DNA of 64,000 bases from Microbulbifer sp. HZ11 (GCF_000708675.1 NZ_JELR01000002.1:992001-1056000); one strand, 5' to 3'. Counted from the stretch's first letter, positions 8,796 through 18,721 are shown. Notes: a model not told the origin generated them from the letters alone. Program-made: numbers and translations.

Positions 8796-9182
8796 TCAGG
8801 CCTCCGCACTTTGTTTGCTACCACGGTCACTGGATCCCCCGCGCTCTATTACCACACCCACATCGCGGGCGCCGCGTACGGCGCCGGGCTTGGAAAGACG
8901 CAGGCGCAACCAGCTTACCTTGAATTCTTTACGCACAATGTCCGCGGCCTGCTCGGCCATGGTTTCCACCAGTAGAAATTCGCTTCCCTCGATAAACGCA
9001 ATCAGGCGTTTGGCTACGGCCTTGTAGTTGAGAGTGTGCTCGATATTGTCGGTGCGGGCGGCCTCACGGATATCGAAGGCCATTTCCAGGTCCAGGCTGA
9101 CGGTCTGGCGAACTTCCCGCTCCCAATCGTAGATGCCAATAATGGTGTCGACCTTGAGATCGCGGATATAAACGATGTCCAA
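8796..9182 (-). CDS. folB: Dihydroneopterin aldolase
   Basis: This 128-residue enzyme converts 7,8-dihydroneopterin to 6-hydroxymethyl-dihydropterin and glycolaldehyde. The start MDIVYIRDLKVDTIIGIYDWERE is characteristic; conserved active-site elements are the Glu in IYDWE and the Lys in the VSWLRLRLSKPGAVRGARDVGV segment. It lies directly upstream of folK (3-nt gap) and 24 nt downstream of tsaD. The order folB-folK supplies consecutive pathway steps. The C-terminal tail after VVIERGG is short and unremarkable. Confidence 0.95.
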   Translation of the reverse strand: MDIVYIRDLKVDTIIGIYDWEREVRQTVSLDLEMAFDIREAARTDNIEHTLNYKAVAKRLIAFIEGSEFLLVETMAEQAADIVRKEFKVSWLRLRLSKPGAVRGARDVGVVIERGGSSDRGSKQSAEA

Positions 9183-9206
9183 AAGCTGTCTCCTTTTATT
9201 CCGCTG

Positions 9207-10262
9207 CTATTTATTGTGTTTCGAGGTTGCGTCGAGGGCGCCGGTCAATTCAGTCAGTGGCCAGCGGGGGCGCACATCGATCGCAAGGTCACTTTGCTGC
9301 CCGGCCTGCAGTCGCAAACAGCCGGCGTAGGCAATCATGGCACCATTGTCGGTACAGAATTCCTGACGCGGGTAGTACACGCTGCAGCCATCTTCGGCGA
9401 GGCGCGCTTCCAGGCGCTGGCGCAGTAACTTATTCGCGGATACGCCACCGGCAATTACCAGGGTTTTGCGCTTTGACTGCTTGAGTGCACGACGACACTT
9501 GATGACCAGAGTGTCCACCACCGCCTCCTGGAATGCCGCAGCGATATCCGCGCAGGTCTGCTCATCCGGCAGCCCGTCCTCCAGTGCGTGCTGTTGCACG
9601 GTGGTGAGCGTGTAGGTTTTCAGACCGGAAAAGCTGAAATCGAGCCCCGGGCGATCGGTCATGGGGCGCGGAAAGGTAAAACGCAGCGGATCGCCCTTTT
9701 CCGCCAGTGCGGCAAGGCGCGGGCCACCGGGGTAATCGAGGTCCAGCATCTTCGCGGCCTTATCGAAGGCTTCGCCGGCCGCATCATCCAGAGATTCGCC
9801 CAGCAATTCGTACTGGCCCAACCCCTGTACGTCCACCAGCTGGGTATGGCCACCGGAAACCAGCAGCGCCACGAATGGAAATTCCGGCGGATTCTCTTCC
9901 AGCATGGGCGCGAGCAGGTGGCCTTCCATATGGTGCACACCGATGGCCGGCACATCCCAGCCGTAGGCAATGGCGCGGCCGGCACAGGCGCCCACCATCA
10001 GCGCGCCGATCAGGCCGGGGCCGGCGGTATAAGCGACACCGTCGATCTGTTCCGGCCTGGTGTTGCTTTGCGCCATCACCTCGCGCACCAGCGGCAGCAG
10101 TTTGCGCACATGGTCACGACTGGCCAGTTCCGGCACAACGCCGCCGTAATCGGCGTGCAGTTTCACCTGACTATAAAGAGTGTGACCGAGCAGACCCTGC
10201 TCACTGTCGTACAGGGCGACGCCGGTTTCATCACAGGAAGTTTCTATGCCGAGTACTCGCAC
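9207..10262 (-). CDS. tsaD: tRNA N6-threonylcarbamoyladenosine synthase subunit TsaD
   Basis: This 351-residue Kae1/Qri7 family protein transfers threonylcarbamoyl to A37 of ANN-decoding tRNAs, working with TsaB, TsaE and TsaC. It starts [19 protein letters not shown]. The metal-binding HxxxH motif is at residues 111-115 (HHMEGH), followed by LVSGGHTQL and the C-terminal [10 protein letters not shown] and [10 protein letters not shown] motifs, all family hallmarks. It is divergent from rpsU, the standard gammaproteobacterial arrangement, with a 416-nt shared intergenic region, and is followed by folB and folK. Confidence 0.97.
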   Translation of the reverse strand: MRVLGIETSCDETGVALYDSEQGLLGHTLYSQVKLHADYGGVVPELASRDHVRKLLPLVREVMAQSNTRPEQIDGVAYTAGPGLIGALMVGACAGRAIAYGWDVPAIGVHHMEGHLLAPMLEENPPEFPFVALLVSGGHTQLVDVQGLGQYELLGESLDDAAGEAFDKAAKMLDLDYPGGPRLAALAEKGDPLRFTFPRPMTDRPGLDFSFSGLKTYTLTTVQQHALEDGLPDEQTCADIAAAFQEAVVDTLVIKCRRALKQSKRKTLVIAGGVSANKLLRQRLEARLAEDGCSVYYPRQEFCTDNGAMIAYAGCLRLQAGQQSDLAIDVRPRWPLTELTGALDATSKHNK

Positions 10263-10518
10263 GGTGCCGGATATTTCCTCAAAAATTGAAAATTAACCGA
10301 GCGGACCACAAAAACGGACATTTTGCCGATTCGGACCCGGTTGCGGGGGCGCTATCATACTCTCAGATGGACCAGAAATCCGCCGTACGGCCCGGCGGGC
10401 GGGGGAAATCAGGACTATATTTACCTGCCTTTCCAGCAACCCTCCACCGACCCCGGTGCCCTATGGCCGGCATGTTTCAACGGGTCACACTTGATTGACG
10501 GGTTTAGGTCCACAAGGC

Positions 10519-10547
10519 TTGCGAAGGCCAAATCATCTGTATAGAAT
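10519..10547 (+). promoter_or_regulatory. Probable rpsU promoter
   Basis: TTGCGA (10519-10524) and TAGAAT (10542-10547) are separated by 17 nt, giving a start near 10554 and a leader of about 125 nt before rpsU. The rest of the divergent region 10263-10518 shows no ORF I would support. Confidence 0.5.
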
Positions 10548-10678
10548 TTGCGCCCTCGCTGTGAACCGGCCTCCGGCCTGATCTGCGAGATCAACGTTAG
10601 CCGGATAGGCCCCGCCAGATCCACACGAGCCATGCTCTATGGATTTTGGCCGAGAGAAACAATTTTACAGGTAATCTA

Positions 10679-10894
10679 ATGCCATCAGTACGCATCAAAG
10701 ACAACGAGCCATTTGACATCGCTCTGCGCCGCTTCAAGCGCTCCTGCGAGAAAGCCGGTGTACTCTCCGAAGTACGTCGTCGTGAGTTTTACGAGAAGCC
10801 CACTTCCGTTCGCAAGCGCAAGGCTGCTGCCGCTGTTAAGCGTCACGCCAAAAAACTGCAGCGCGAAAACCGCAAGTTCCAGCGTCTCTACTGA
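10679..10894 (+). CDS. rpsU: 30S ribosomal protein S21
   Basis: This 71-residue, highly basic protein is the small-subunit protein S21 ([20 protein letters not shown] start, Arg/Lys-rich C-terminus ending NRKFQRLY). The start is the ATG at 10679; an in-frame upstream ATG would add a non-conserved 11-residue tail. It is the first gene of the macromolecular synthesis cluster rpsU-(yqeY)-dnaG-rpoD. A terminator-like hairpin follows at 10961-10996, so downstream genes probably depend on readthrough or extra promoters. Confidence 0.97.
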   Translation: MPSVRIKDNEPFDIALRRFKRSCEKAGVLSEVRRREFYEKPTSVRKRKAAAAVKRHAKKLQRENRKFQRLY

Positions 10895-10960
10895 GTTTTA
10901 CCGGACTTGAGTCCGGTCTCTCGCTCACAGCACGCTGACGCGAACGCGGTTCGCGATCTG

Positions 10961-10996
10961 AAACGGCGCCCGAGGCTACCTCGCGCGCCGTTTTCT
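10961..10996 (+). terminator. Hairpin after rpsU
   Basis: AACGGCGC pairs with GCGCCGTT across a short GC-rich loop, followed by TTCTATTTCT. A smaller CCGGACTTGAGTCCGG hairpin precedes it at about 10901-10916. In the E. coli rpsU-dnaG-rpoD operon an internal terminator occupies the same position. Confidence 0.6.
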
Positions 10997-11108
10997 ATTT
11001 CTGGAGCCCCCTCCAAAACGCTGCCACTTCAGCAGCACCTCCACAGGCGCTATGCTTAGCCGCCTGAACCCGAATTCTTACTTCCGCAACCAGAACGGAC
11101 GACACCCG

Positions 11109-11552
11109 ATGAGCACACTCAAGGAAACCCTCTCCACCGCCACCAAAGACGCCATGAAGAACCGCGACAAAGCGCGCCTGGCGACCCTGCGCCTGATCAA
11201 TGCGGAGATCAAGCGGGTAGAAGTGGACGAGCGTATCGAGCTGGACGACGCGCGCATCCTGGCCCTGCTGGATAAGATGACCAAGCAGCGTCGCGACTCC
11301 ATCACCCAGTACGAGAAAGCGGGCCGCCCGGAGCTCGCGGAAGTGGAGCAGCAGGAAATCGACGTGATCCAGGACTTCCTGCCGGAGCAGCTGTCCGAAG
11401 CGGAAATCCAGCAAATCGTCACCGCCGCTGTCCAGGAAACCGGTGCCAGCAGCATGGCGGATATGGGCAAGGTGATGGCACTGGTTAAACCCCAGGTGCA
11501 GGGCCGCGCCGATATGGGTGCGGTGAGTAAGCTCGTCAAAGCCGCCTTTTGA
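11109..11552 (+). CDS. yqeY: GatB/YqeY domain-containing protein
   Basis: This 147-residue YqeY family protein resembles the C-terminal tRNA-binding helical domain of GatB/GatE amidotransferase subunits. I use the ATG at 11109 (MSTLKETLSTATKDAMKNRD), the conserved start; the ATG at 11052 adds 19 unconserved residues. The family blocks RLINAEIKR, EQQEIDVIQDFLPEQLSEAEI and the DMGKVMALVKPQVQGRADMG C-terminus are all present. Placement between rpsU and dnaG is common in gammaproteobacteria. The exact function is unproven. Confidence 0.93.
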   Translation: MSTLKETLSTATKDAMKNRDKARLATLRLINAEIKRVEVDERIELDDARILALLDKMTKQRRDSITQYEKAGRPELAEVEQQEIDVIQDFLPEQLSEAEIQQIVTAAVQETGASSMADMGKVMALVKPQVQGRADMGAVSKLVKAAF

Positions 11553-11693
11553 GAATCACAGCAAAACTACTGCGCGGGCGCCTGACGGCGTCCGGCGGTG
11601 CTCGGAATGCTCATGTACTACTTGTACACTCCGCTTCCTGCGCTCCGGCGGCCACCGCCAGCCACCCGCTCGCTACGTTTTGCAGCGATTCTC
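11551..11693. repeat. Dispersed palindromic element, copy 1 (about 143 bp)
   Basis: Terminal GAGAATC (11551-11557) and GATTCTC (11687-11693) enclose a structured region containing CTACTGCGCGGGCG, a near-palindrome ATGTACTACTTGTACA and CACCCGCTCGCTACGTTTT. A second copy with the same internal blocks lies at 62751-62906. The yqeY stop codon overlaps its first bases. Confidence 0.7.
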
Positions 11694-11721
11694 AGTGGTT
11701 TAAATAGGCTAGTAATTATTT

Positions 11722-13734
11722 ATGGCAGGCAAGATCCCGCAGTACTTTATCGACGACCTGTTGGCCCGCGCCGACATAGTTCCGGTGGTCGATAGCCGGG
11801 TCAAACTGCGCAAGACCGGAAAAAACTATTCCGCCTGCTGCCCGTTTCACGACGAAAAAACACCTTCTTTCACCGTAAGCCCGGACAAACAGTTCTACTA
11901 CTGCTTCGGCTGCGGTGCCAGCGGCAATGCGGTCGGCTTCCTGATGGAGTACGACCGCCTGCCCTTCCCGGAAGCGGTCGAAAAACTCGCGGCGAGCCTG
12001 GGCCTGGAAGTCCCGCGGGAAAAACTCGATGCAGGCCAGATCAAACGCCAGCAGGAGAGCCAGTCTCTCTATCAACTCACCGAGAAAGCCGCCGACTTCT
12101 ACCGGGAAAAACTCCGGGACCACAAGGTCTCCACCCCGGCCATCACTTACCTGAAAAACCGCGGTCTTTCCGGCGCTGTGTGCAAGGAATTCGGCATCGG
12201 CCTGGCCCCGCCCGGGTGGGACAATCTGCTCAACCAGCTGGGCACCAGTTCGGAGAAAGCGGAGCAGCTGGAGCTGGCCGGCCTCGCTATCCGCCGCCAG
12301 GACAGTGATGGCAAGACGGAACCGGGCAAGCGCCACCACTACGACCGCTTCCGCAACCGCATCATGTTCCCCATCCGCGACCAGCGGGGACGCACCATCG
12401 CCTTCGGCGGCCGGGTGCTGGGGGACGATAAGCCGAAATACCTGAACTCCCCGGAAACCCCGATCTTCCACAAGGGCCGTGAGCTCTACGGCCTGTGGGA
12501 AGCGCGCCAGGCCAACCGCGAGCTGAAGCGACTGATCGTGGTGGAAGGCTATATGGACGTGGTGGCCCTGGCCCAGTTCGATATCCGCTGCGCTGTGGCC
12601 ACCCTAGGCACCGCCTGCGGCGAAGACCATATCCAACTGGCCTTCCGTCATACCCAGGAACTGGTGTTCTGCTTCGACGGCGACAAGGCCGGCCGCACCG
12701 CCGCCCGCCGCGCCTTAGAAGCTGCACTACCGCATATGCAGGACGGCCGCAGCCTGCGCTTCCTGTTACTGCCGGAAGGGGAAGACCCGGACACCCTGGT
12801 GCGCCAGATTGGCGGCGAGCGCTTCGACAAACTGATCGACGAACAGGGCCGCCCCCTGGAGGACTTCCTGTTCGACCTGCTGGGTGAGGGCATCAATATC
12901 CAGACCATGGACGGCCGCGCACGCCTGTCGAAAGCCGCCGCGCCGCTGCTCGACCTCCTGCCCAAAGGCGTCTACCGCCAACTGATGTTCCAGCAACTGG
13001 CGCGGCGTACCGGCCTCGAACAGGACATGCTGGAAGAAATCATCGCTGCGGAAAAAGCCCGCAGTGCGGAGCTCGCCCGCCAGGCCCAGCCCGCGCCAAA
13101 ACCGGCGCAGAAGCAGGCCCCCGGGCCCGCCGCGATGGCGCAGCCCGGCGAACCCACCGCCCCCCATTTCGGCGAAGAAATACCCCCCGCGGAAGCCTAC
13201 GACGGCCCCCCGATTGAAGACGAATATACCGCGCCGCCACCGGACTACCCGGACGACCGCGGCCCGGGCAACACGCCCCGCCGGCGCAGCGGACAGTACC
13301 GCCTGCCCGCCGAGCGCATGCTGATCGCCCTGCTGCTGCACCACCCCCAGCTGGCGGAGCTGATTGACGACAGCAGCCGCTTCCAGAACAGTGATGACGC
13401 GGATTTGCAGCTGTTTGGGGAAATTCTTCAGGTACTGCACAAAAACCCGGCGCTCAACAGCAACCAGCTGTTCGGTCGCCTGATGAACCTGGAAAGCAAG
13501 GAAGCCCGCGAACTGCTGCCCCGCCTCGCCATGAGCCACCCGATCATCGGCGGCCAGGGCCAGGTGCTGGAATACGACCCCCACACCGAGTTCAGTGACT
13601 GCCTGCGCACCCTGGAGCTCGCCGCGGAGCGCCAGCGCAAGCGGGAACTGCTCGGCCAGCTCAAGACCAACGGCAACCAGCTGAGCGCCGAGCAACTGGC
13701 GCTACTGGCGCAGTTTCGCCCGAAGAAAGACTAA
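11722..13734 (+). CDS. dnaG: DNA primase
   Basis: This 670-residue primase synthesises RNA primers at the replication fork. The N-terminal CHC2 zinc ribbon has C40, H43, C61 and C64 (CCPFHDEKTPSF and YYCFGCGASGNAVGF). The TOPRIM catalytic core has LIVVEGYMDVVAL (about 271-283) and FDGDKAG (about 318-324). A Pro/Ala-rich, low-complexity hinge lies at about residues 450-530. The C-terminal helicase-binding domain (PAERMLIALLLHHPQLAELI) binds DnaB. It is slightly longer than the E. coli enzyme (581 aa), mainly because of the hinge. It is followed by a large palindromic element and then rpoD. Confidence 0.97.
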   Translation: MAGKIPQYFIDDLLARADIVPVVDSRVKLRKTGKNYSACCPFHDEKTPSFTVSPDKQFYYCFGCGASGNAVGFLMEYDRLPFPEAVEKLAASLGLEVPREKLDAGQIKRQQESQSLYQLTEKAADFYREKLRDHKVSTPAITYLKNRGLSGAVCKEFGIGLAPPGWDNLLNQLGTSSEKAEQLELAGLAIRRQDSDGKTEPGKRHHYDRFRNRIMFPIRDQRGRTIAFGGRVLGDDKPKYLNSPETPIFHKGRELYGLWEARQANRELKRLIVVEGYMDVVALAQFDIRCAVATLGTACGEDHIQLAFRHTQELVFCFDGDKAGRTAARRALEAALPHMQDGRSLRFLLLPEGEDPDTLVRQIGGERFDKLIDEQGRPLEDFLFDLLGEGINIQTMDGRARLSKAAAPLLDLLPKGVYRQLMFQQLARRTGLEQDMLEEIIAAEKARSAELARQAQPAPKPAQKQAPGPAAMAQPGEPTAPHFGEEIPPAEAYDGPPIEDEYTAPPPDYPDDRGPGNTPRRRSGQYRLPAERMLIALLLHHPQLAELIDDSSRFQNSDDADLQLFGEILQVLHKNPALNSNQLFGRLMNLESKEARELLPRLAMSHPIIGGQGQVLEYDPHTEFSDCLRTLELAAERQRKRELLGQLKTNGNQLSAEQLALLAQFRPKKD

Positions 13735-13746
13735 AGCCGAAGCGAA

Positions 13747-13860
13747 GGTGCTGATACCGGGTATGCCTTTGTGAGACCTTCACCGCCATGGATGGCGGTG
13801 CAGAGCCCCCAGGGACGGGTTCACGGCGTGTCGCACAAAGGCATACCCGGTAGCGGCACC
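13747..13860. repeat. Large compound palindrome between dnaG and rpoD
   Basis: Two perfect 19-nt inverted arms, TACCGGGTATGCCTTTGTG (13755-13773) and its complement (13834-13852), extend imperfectly to GGTGC/GCACC at 13747 and 13860. Nested inside is CACCGCCA-tgga-TGGCGGTG (13781-13800). The other internal sequence (CAGGGACGGGTTCACGGCG) resembles conserved cores of intergenic repeats in related marine bacteria, from memory. Confidence 0.75.
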
Positions 13861-13921
13861 GCCACAAAAGCAATTCAAATCTACCCCTTGAATTTCAAGG
13901 CGCCATCACCATATAGACTGA

Positions 13922-13942
13922 CCCGCCGCCCAAAGCGGCGGG
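13922..13942. terminator. GC-rich hairpin in the dnaG-rpoD interval
   Basis: CCCGCCGC and GCGGCGGG pair perfectly across a 5-nt loop. No T-run follows, so it may be a processing or Rho-dependent signal rather than an intrinsic terminator. Confidence 0.35.
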
Positions 13943-14026
13943 AAGCCAAAGACAAGCGCGCCCGGACACCCTGAACCACGCCTTCTGCCTTGACAGTCAC
14001 AGTGGTTATTGCTATCGCAAATACGC

Positions 14027-14032
14027 TATAAT
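14027..14032 (+). promoter_or_regulatory. rpoD promoter -10 element
   Basis: A perfect TATAAT lies 60 bases before the rpoD ATG, in the context CGCTATAATCCCGCG. The -35 at proper spacing is weak (around 14005-14010). A perfect TTGACA at 13990-13995 is too far away (31 nt) to pair with it directly, so two start sites are possible. Confidence 0.5.
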
Positions 14033-14091
14033 CCCGCGTCTTTGTCCAGACAAAAGTCCCGACTATCAATCCCCAGAATTCAGGGTTGTGC

Positions 14092-15966
14092 ATGACCGAC
14101 AAAACCCAGCAGCAAAAAACCACCTCCCGCATTCGCGAACTGATTGCCCGCGGCAAAGAGCAGGGCTATCTCACCTATGCGGAAGTGAATGACCACCTGC
14201 CGGAGGACATCTCCGATCCCGATCAGGTGGAAGACATCATCGGCATGATCAACGACATGGGTATCAAGGTGTTTGAACAAGCACCGGATGCCGAAGAACT
14301 GTTGATGGCCGAAGGCGATAGCTCCGCTGACGAAATCGCCGCCGCCGAAGCCGCCGCCGCACTTGCCGCCGTAGAATCCGACGTAGGCCGCACCACCGAC
14401 CCCGTGCGCATGTACATGCGCGAAATGGGTACCGTAGAGCTGCTTACCCGGGAAGGCGAAATCGCCATTGCCAAGCGCATCGAAGAAGGCCTGCGTGAGC
14501 TGATGGCTGCACTCGCCTACTGGCCAGGCGCGGTACAGCAGATCATCGACGAATATGCGCTGATCGAGAAAGAAGAGCGCCGCATCCCCGACGTCATCGC
14601 CGGCTGGCTCGACCCCGCCGACGAAGTCCCCCCGGGTGCCCAGGCTGGCCAGGCCGCAGAAGCCAACAAGCCCGACGACAAGGACGACGATAACGAGTCC
14701 GACGGCGACGATGACGACAATGACGACTCTACCGAGGAAGAGGAAAACGTCGGCGGCATCGATCCGGAAGAACTGGCTGAGCGCATGAACGCGCTGATCG
14801 CCGCACAGAAGAAAGCAGATGCTGCCGTCAAGAAGCACGGCCGCGATTCCAAAGAGGCCGGCGAGGCCATGGAAGCCGTGGGTGAAGTGTTCCGCTTCTT
14901 CAAACTGGCACCGCGCCAGTTCGACCCGCTGTACAACGCCGTACGCAGCATCCTCGATGACGTGCGCGCGCAAGAACGCCTGATCATGAACCTGTGCATC
15001 AAGCGTGCCCGCATGCCGCGCAAGACCTTCATCAAGGAGTTCCCCGGCAACGAAACCAATCTTGACTGGATCCCCGCGATCATCAAGAAAAAGCGCGATT
15101 ACTCCGACGCACTGCGTCAGGTCGTCGACGAGATTCAGCGCGCTCAGCGCAAACTACAGCAGGCGCAAGACAAAGCCCAACTGGATGTCGGTCAGATCAA
15201 AGAGATCAACCGCCGCATGTCCATCGGCGAAGCCCGCTCCCGCCGCGCCAAGAAAGAAATGGTTGAGGCCAACCTACGTCTGGTAATTTCTATCGCGAAG
15301 AAATACACCAACCGTGGCCTGCAATTCCTGGATCTGATTCAGGAAGGCAACATCGGCCTGATGAAAGCAGTGGACAAGTTTGAATACCGTCGCGGTTACA
15401 AGTTCTCCACTTACGCTACCTGGTGGATTCGTCAGGCGATCACTCGCTCGATCGCCGACCAGGCGCGCACCATCCGAATTCCGGTGCACATGATTGAGAC
15501 CATCAACAAGCTCAATCGGATCAGCCGCCAGATGCTGCAGGAAATGGGCCGTGAGCCTACTCCGGAAGAACTGGGCGAGCGCATGGAAATGCCGGAAGAC
15601 AAAGTGCGCAAAGTCCTGAAGATCGCCAAAGAGCCGATTTCCATGGAAACGCCGATCGGCGACGATGAAGACTCCCACCTGGGCGATTTTATCGAAGACC
15701 AGAACCAGTCTTCCCCGATCGACACCGCAACGTCCACCGGCCTGCACGATGCCACCCGCTCCGTGCTGTCCGGGCTGACCGCGCGGGAAGCCAAGGTACT
15801 GCGCATGCGTTTCGGTATCGATATGAACACCGACCACACCCTCGAGGAAGTGGGCAAACAGTTCGACGTTACCCGGGAACGTATCCGTCAGATCGAAGCC
15901 AAGGCGTTGCGCAAACTGCGCCACCCCTCGCGTTCCGAGCACCTGCGCAGCTTCCTCGACGAGTAA
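14092..15966 (+). CDS. rpoD: RNA polymerase primary sigma factor (sigma-70)
   Basis: This 624-residue housekeeping sigma factor starts at the ATG 14092 ([11 protein letters not shown]); the TTG two codons earlier is unlikely. Region 1.1 occupies about residues 1-80. A long non-conserved region includes a very acidic run ([17 protein letters not shown], about 197-213). Region 2 has [22 protein letters not shown] and the promoter-melting [15 protein letters not shown]. Region 4.2 carries the -35-recognition helix [18 protein letters not shown]. Length agrees with gammaproteobacterial RpoD. It ends the rpsU-dnaG-rpoD series and is followed by a strong terminator. Confidence 0.98.
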   Translation: MTDKTQQQKTTSRIRELIARGKEQGYLTYAEVNDHLPEDISDPDQVEDIIGMINDMGIKVFEQAPDAEELLMAEGDSSADEIAAAEAAAALAAVESDVGRTTDPVRMYMREMGTVELLTREGEIAIAKRIEEGLRELMAALAYWPGAVQQIIDEYALIEKEERRIPDVIAGWLDPADEVPPGAQAGQAAEANKPDDKDDDNESDGDDDDNDDSTEEEENVGGIDPEELAERMNALIAAQKKADAAVKKHGRDSKEAGEAMEAVGEVFRFFKLAPRQFDPLYNAVRSILDDVRAQERLIMNLCIKRARMPRKTFIKEFPGNETNLDWIPAIIKKKRDYSDALRQVVDEIQRAQRKLQQAQDKAQLDVGQIKEINRRMSIGEARSRRAKKEMVEANLRLVISIAKKYTNRGLQFLDLIQEGNIGLMKAVDKFEYRRGYKFSTYATWWIRQAITRSIADQARTIRIPVHMIETINKLNRISRQMLQEMGREPTPEELGERMEMPEDKVRKVLKIAKEPISMETPIGDDEDSHLGDFIEDQNQSSPIDTATSTGLHDATRSVLSGLTAREAKVLRMRFGIDMNTDHTLEEVGKQFDVTRERIRQIEAKALRKLRHPSRSEHLRSFLDE

Positions 15967-15990
15967 GCCTTGTTACTCGGTCTATAATGA

Positions 15991-16016
15991 AAAAGCCCGG
16001 CTCGCCGGGCTTTTTT
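15991..16016 (+). terminator. Intrinsic terminator after rpoD
   Basis: GCCCGG-ctcg-CCGGGC flanked by A4 and T6 (AAAAGCCCGGCTCGCCGGGC then TTTTTT). A classical bidirectional-type Rho-independent terminator 24 bases after the rpoD stop. Confidence 0.9.
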
Positions 16017-16100
16017 GTGGATGTCGGAATTATTGCAAACCGATGAAGCCCGGCAACGTCCAGTGACCACACATAAACCGATGGAGATTTTTGCAGAGCA

Positions 16101-16490
16101 ATGGAAGAACAGTTTGTGAATAAGCCCGGAAAAACCGGTATTTCCCGCCTGATCGATGCTACCGAGTACTCCCGCCAGGGCCTGATCGCCACCTGGCGCA
16201 ACGAGGCCGCCTTCCGCCAGGAGGTTTCCCTCGCTATTTTCCTGATACCCGCTGCACTGTGGCTCGGCGAAACCGGCGTTGAGCGCGCACTGCTGATCGG
16301 CGTCACCCTGCTGGTGATGATTGTCGAACTGTTGAACAGTGCCGTGGAAGCGGTGGTGGATCGCGTAGGCCCGGAGAAACACCCGCTATCCAAAATCGCC
16401 AAGGATACCGGTTCCGCCGCGGTCTCCATCTCCCTGCTGCTGTGGATAACTACCTGGGCCTGTATCCTGCTCCCCCACTGGCTTACCTGA
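16101..16490 (+). CDS. dgkA: Diacylglycerol kinase
   Basis: This 129-residue integral inner-membrane enzyme phosphorylates diacylglycerol to phosphatidic acid, recycling the product of membrane-derived oligosaccharide and LPS-modification reactions. The family signature is EYSRQGLIATWRNEAAFRQE near the N-terminus and the catalytic VELLNSAVEAVVDRVGPE (about 75-92). Three transmembrane helices are visible (about 45-63, 65-83, 108-127). Length is normal (about 120). It is separate from rpoD by the terminator at 15991. Confidence 0.95.
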   Translation: MEEQFVNKPGKTGISRLIDATEYSRQGLIATWRNEAAFRQEVSLAIFLIPAALWLGETGVERALLIGVTLLVMIVELLNSAVEAVVDRVGPEKHPLSKIAKDTGSAAVSISLLLWITTWACILLPHWLT

Positions 16491-16704
16491 ATACCACGGA
16501 ACACGAAAAACCGCCTGCGGCCACAGCCTTGGTTACAGGCGGGTGACGACGCTGGTTTGCCCGTCAATATTCGCGACCAATAGCCGCAAGCCCCGACAGA
16601 CAGCCCTTCTCCGACCTAAACTATTGGTACCGACGTACCACTAGATACTTCCCCAAAAGAGTGCAACGGATCTGCGCTCAGCCATAAGATTCAGGGACGG
16701 AAGC

Positions 16705-18621
16705 ATGTCGACTCTGCGACTGGCTCGCGGCATTTTCGCCGGCGCCAAACCCTCATTGATGACCCCACTGGCGCTCACCAGCGCGCTATTCTCGCCCGGC
16801 CTCCACAGCCAGGTACTGCTGGGTAGCGACAACGACACGTATACCCTGACCAACAGGCACAGTGCCAGTCGCCACGGTAGCGCACTGATCGACGGCGGGC
16901 CGGGGGTCGACACCCTGACCCTACACAACATTTCCCTCGACAATCCCTCGCGCCTGCAACACTGGGAGTCAATACGGCTGCGGAACCGCGCGCAACTGAC
17001 ACTGGATACCCCACTGGTACTCGGAGACGCCGGCGGGCACCCGGGCCACCTGCATCTCGATAGCACCAGCGCCCTGTTACTCCCCTACTTCAGTAGCGCA
17101 CTCACACCATACAATGGACAGCCGTTAACCCTTACCAATCGGGGGGTTATCGACATGCGCGGCAGCACCGCCAATCGATTGACGATCCATGGAGACTATT
17201 GGGGTAGCGGTACCATTTACATGGATATGGTGGCGGAGGGCGATGACAGCCTCGCCGACAGACTGGTACTGCATGGCGGCCATGCCGGTGGCCAAACCCG
17301 GCTGATATTCAATCGTCTCGCCGGCCACGGCGCGGAAACCCAGGACGGTATCCTTGTGGTAGAAGCCCTGAACGGCGCCACCACCAGCCATAACGCATTT
17401 TCCATGAACGGCTCGGTATCCGCCGGCCCCTATGAATACTTCCTGTTCCGCGGCGCCACCTCCCCGGAAGACGCAGACAACTGGTACCTGCGCTCCACCA
17501 TACTCCCCGGTGATGCCCCCTCCCCATCTCAGGGGATCGAAGAGCCCTACGACGTTCTGGCCTTTACCGGCACCGACAGTATTTCCACCGGCAGCGAGAG
17601 CCCGGCCGCCCCCGCCGAGATCAGTGCCATCAACACCCTGGCGGCCCAATCAGGCAATACCCCGGTTCGCATCTACCGCCCGGAAATCCCCCTCTACGCC
17701 CAGGCGAAATCTCTGGCACGCCTGACATCCCTGCAGGAAATCGGCAGCTACCACAAAAGGCGCGGCGAGCAGCGCAGCTGGTTTGACGGGATAAACGAAG
17801 ACTGGATTCGCGTGCACCATATGCGCGCCGACTACGACTGGCACGGCGACATCGACAACCGCTTCGACGGCGACATCAGTGGTTTTCAGTTGGGAACCAA
17901 CCTCTGGTCCGCGCCCACCTGCACCGGCGGCGCGCGGGAAATGGGCCTGTTTGTAGGGTCAACACGGGCGAGTGGCGATGTCACCGGTTTTGCTCGCGGA
18001 TTTATCGATTACAGCGCTGGCCACAACCAGCTGACCAGTCACCACATCGGCTATTACTTCAATGACTACCGCCCGGACATGGGCTACTTTGATTTCACTG
18101 CCAAGGTCGCCTATCTGAAGCTTGAGAGTGAATCCTCACGGGGTATCGGCGACACCATTACCGGCCCCCAGGTGACCCTGTCGATCGAAAAGGGGTTTAC
18201 CTGGCAAGCCACCGAGGCCTTCAATATTGAGCCGCAACTACAGGCCGTAGTGAACTACAGCAACCTGAGCGCATATCAGGATGGCGTCTCCAGAGTGGAG
18301 CCGGATATGACCCCGGAAGCGAACTTCCGCGCCGGTATCCGCGGCTACAATCTGGACAGTCGCTGGCTGGACGGCAATCTGCGTTTTTACCTGTTCGGCA
18401 ACCTCTGGCACACACTTGGCGGTAATGACGAGCTGCTGTTTGATCTAAACGTGCAAACCAACCTGGATCGCCAGGCCACCTGGGGAGAGCTCGGTGGGGG
18501 CATTGTGCTACTGGAAAGCCAGTATGGCAGCGCCTTCCTGAACATTGGCTACCAGCGCTCCCTGGACAACCTGGACTGGTCCGGCGCCAATGCCAACCTG
18601 GGCTTCAACTGGGCCTGGTAA
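16705..18621 (+). CDS. Autotransporter outer-membrane beta-barrel protein
   Basis: This 638-residue protein has a passenger rich in short beta-helix-like repeats (about 35-290; LTNRGVIDMRGSTANRLTIHGDYWGSGTIY is pertactin-like) and a C-terminal autotransporter beta-barrel (about 350-638) ending in aromatic LGFNWAW. The barrel inserts in the outer membrane and exports the passenger. The N-terminus is not a clean signal peptide, but residues 18-36 are hydrophobic, and a later start is possible. No passenger protease motif is visible, so adhesion or a surface role is the best inference. It stands alone, followed by a hairpin and the tRNA. Confidence 0.82.
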   Translation: MSTLRLARGIFAGAKPSLMTPLALTSALFSPGLHSQVLLGSDNDTYTLTNRHSASRHGSALIDGGPGVDTLTLHNISLDNPSRLQHWESIRLRNRAQLTLDTPLVLGDAGGHPGHLHLDSTSALLLPYFSSALTPYNGQPLTLTNRGVIDMRGSTANRLTIHGDYWGSGTIYMDMVAEGDDSLADRLVLHGGHAGGQTRLIFNRLAGHGAETQDGILVVEALNGATTSHNAFSMNGSVSAGPYEYFLFRGATSPEDADNWYLRSTILPGDAPSPSQGIEEPYDVLAFTGTDSISTGSESPAAPAEISAINTLAAQSGNTPVRIYRPEIPLYAQAKSLARLTSLQEIGSYHKRRGEQRSWFDGINEDWIRVHHMRADYDWHGDIDNRFDGDISGFQLGTNLWSAPTCTGGAREMGLFVGSTRASGDVTGFARGFIDYSAGHNQLTSHHIGYYFNDYRPDMGYFDFTAKVAYLKLESESSRGIGDTITGPQVTLSIEKGFTWQATEAFNIEPQLQAVVNYSNLSAYQDGVSRVEPDMTPEANFRAGIRGYNLDSRWLDGNLRFYLFGNLWHTLGGNDELLFDLNVQTNLDRQATWGELGGGIVLLESQYGSAFLNIGYQRSLDNLDWSGANANLGFNWAW

Positions 18622-18692
18622 GGCAGGCGGCACGCCGCTACAGGCGCGACAGAGCGTTGATTTCACGGAAAAAATCGAGTACTTTGCCATCC

Positions 18693-18714
18693 CGCTCGCA
18701 GGACCCTGCGAGCG
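18693..18714. terminator. Perfect hairpin just before the tRNA
   Basis: CGCTCGCAGG and CCTGCGAGCG are perfect inverted arms with almost no spacer (effective 9-bp stem, 4-nt loop), seven bases before the tRNA 5' end. There is no T-run. It could end the autotransporter transcript or be a processing element in a tRNA precursor. Confidence 0.4.
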
Positions 18715-18721
18715 TCTGTGG

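Noticed and set aside
14680-14750. Acidic insertion in RpoD as a novel domain
   Set aside because: A variable acidic non-conserved region is normal for gammaproteobacterial primary sigma factors.
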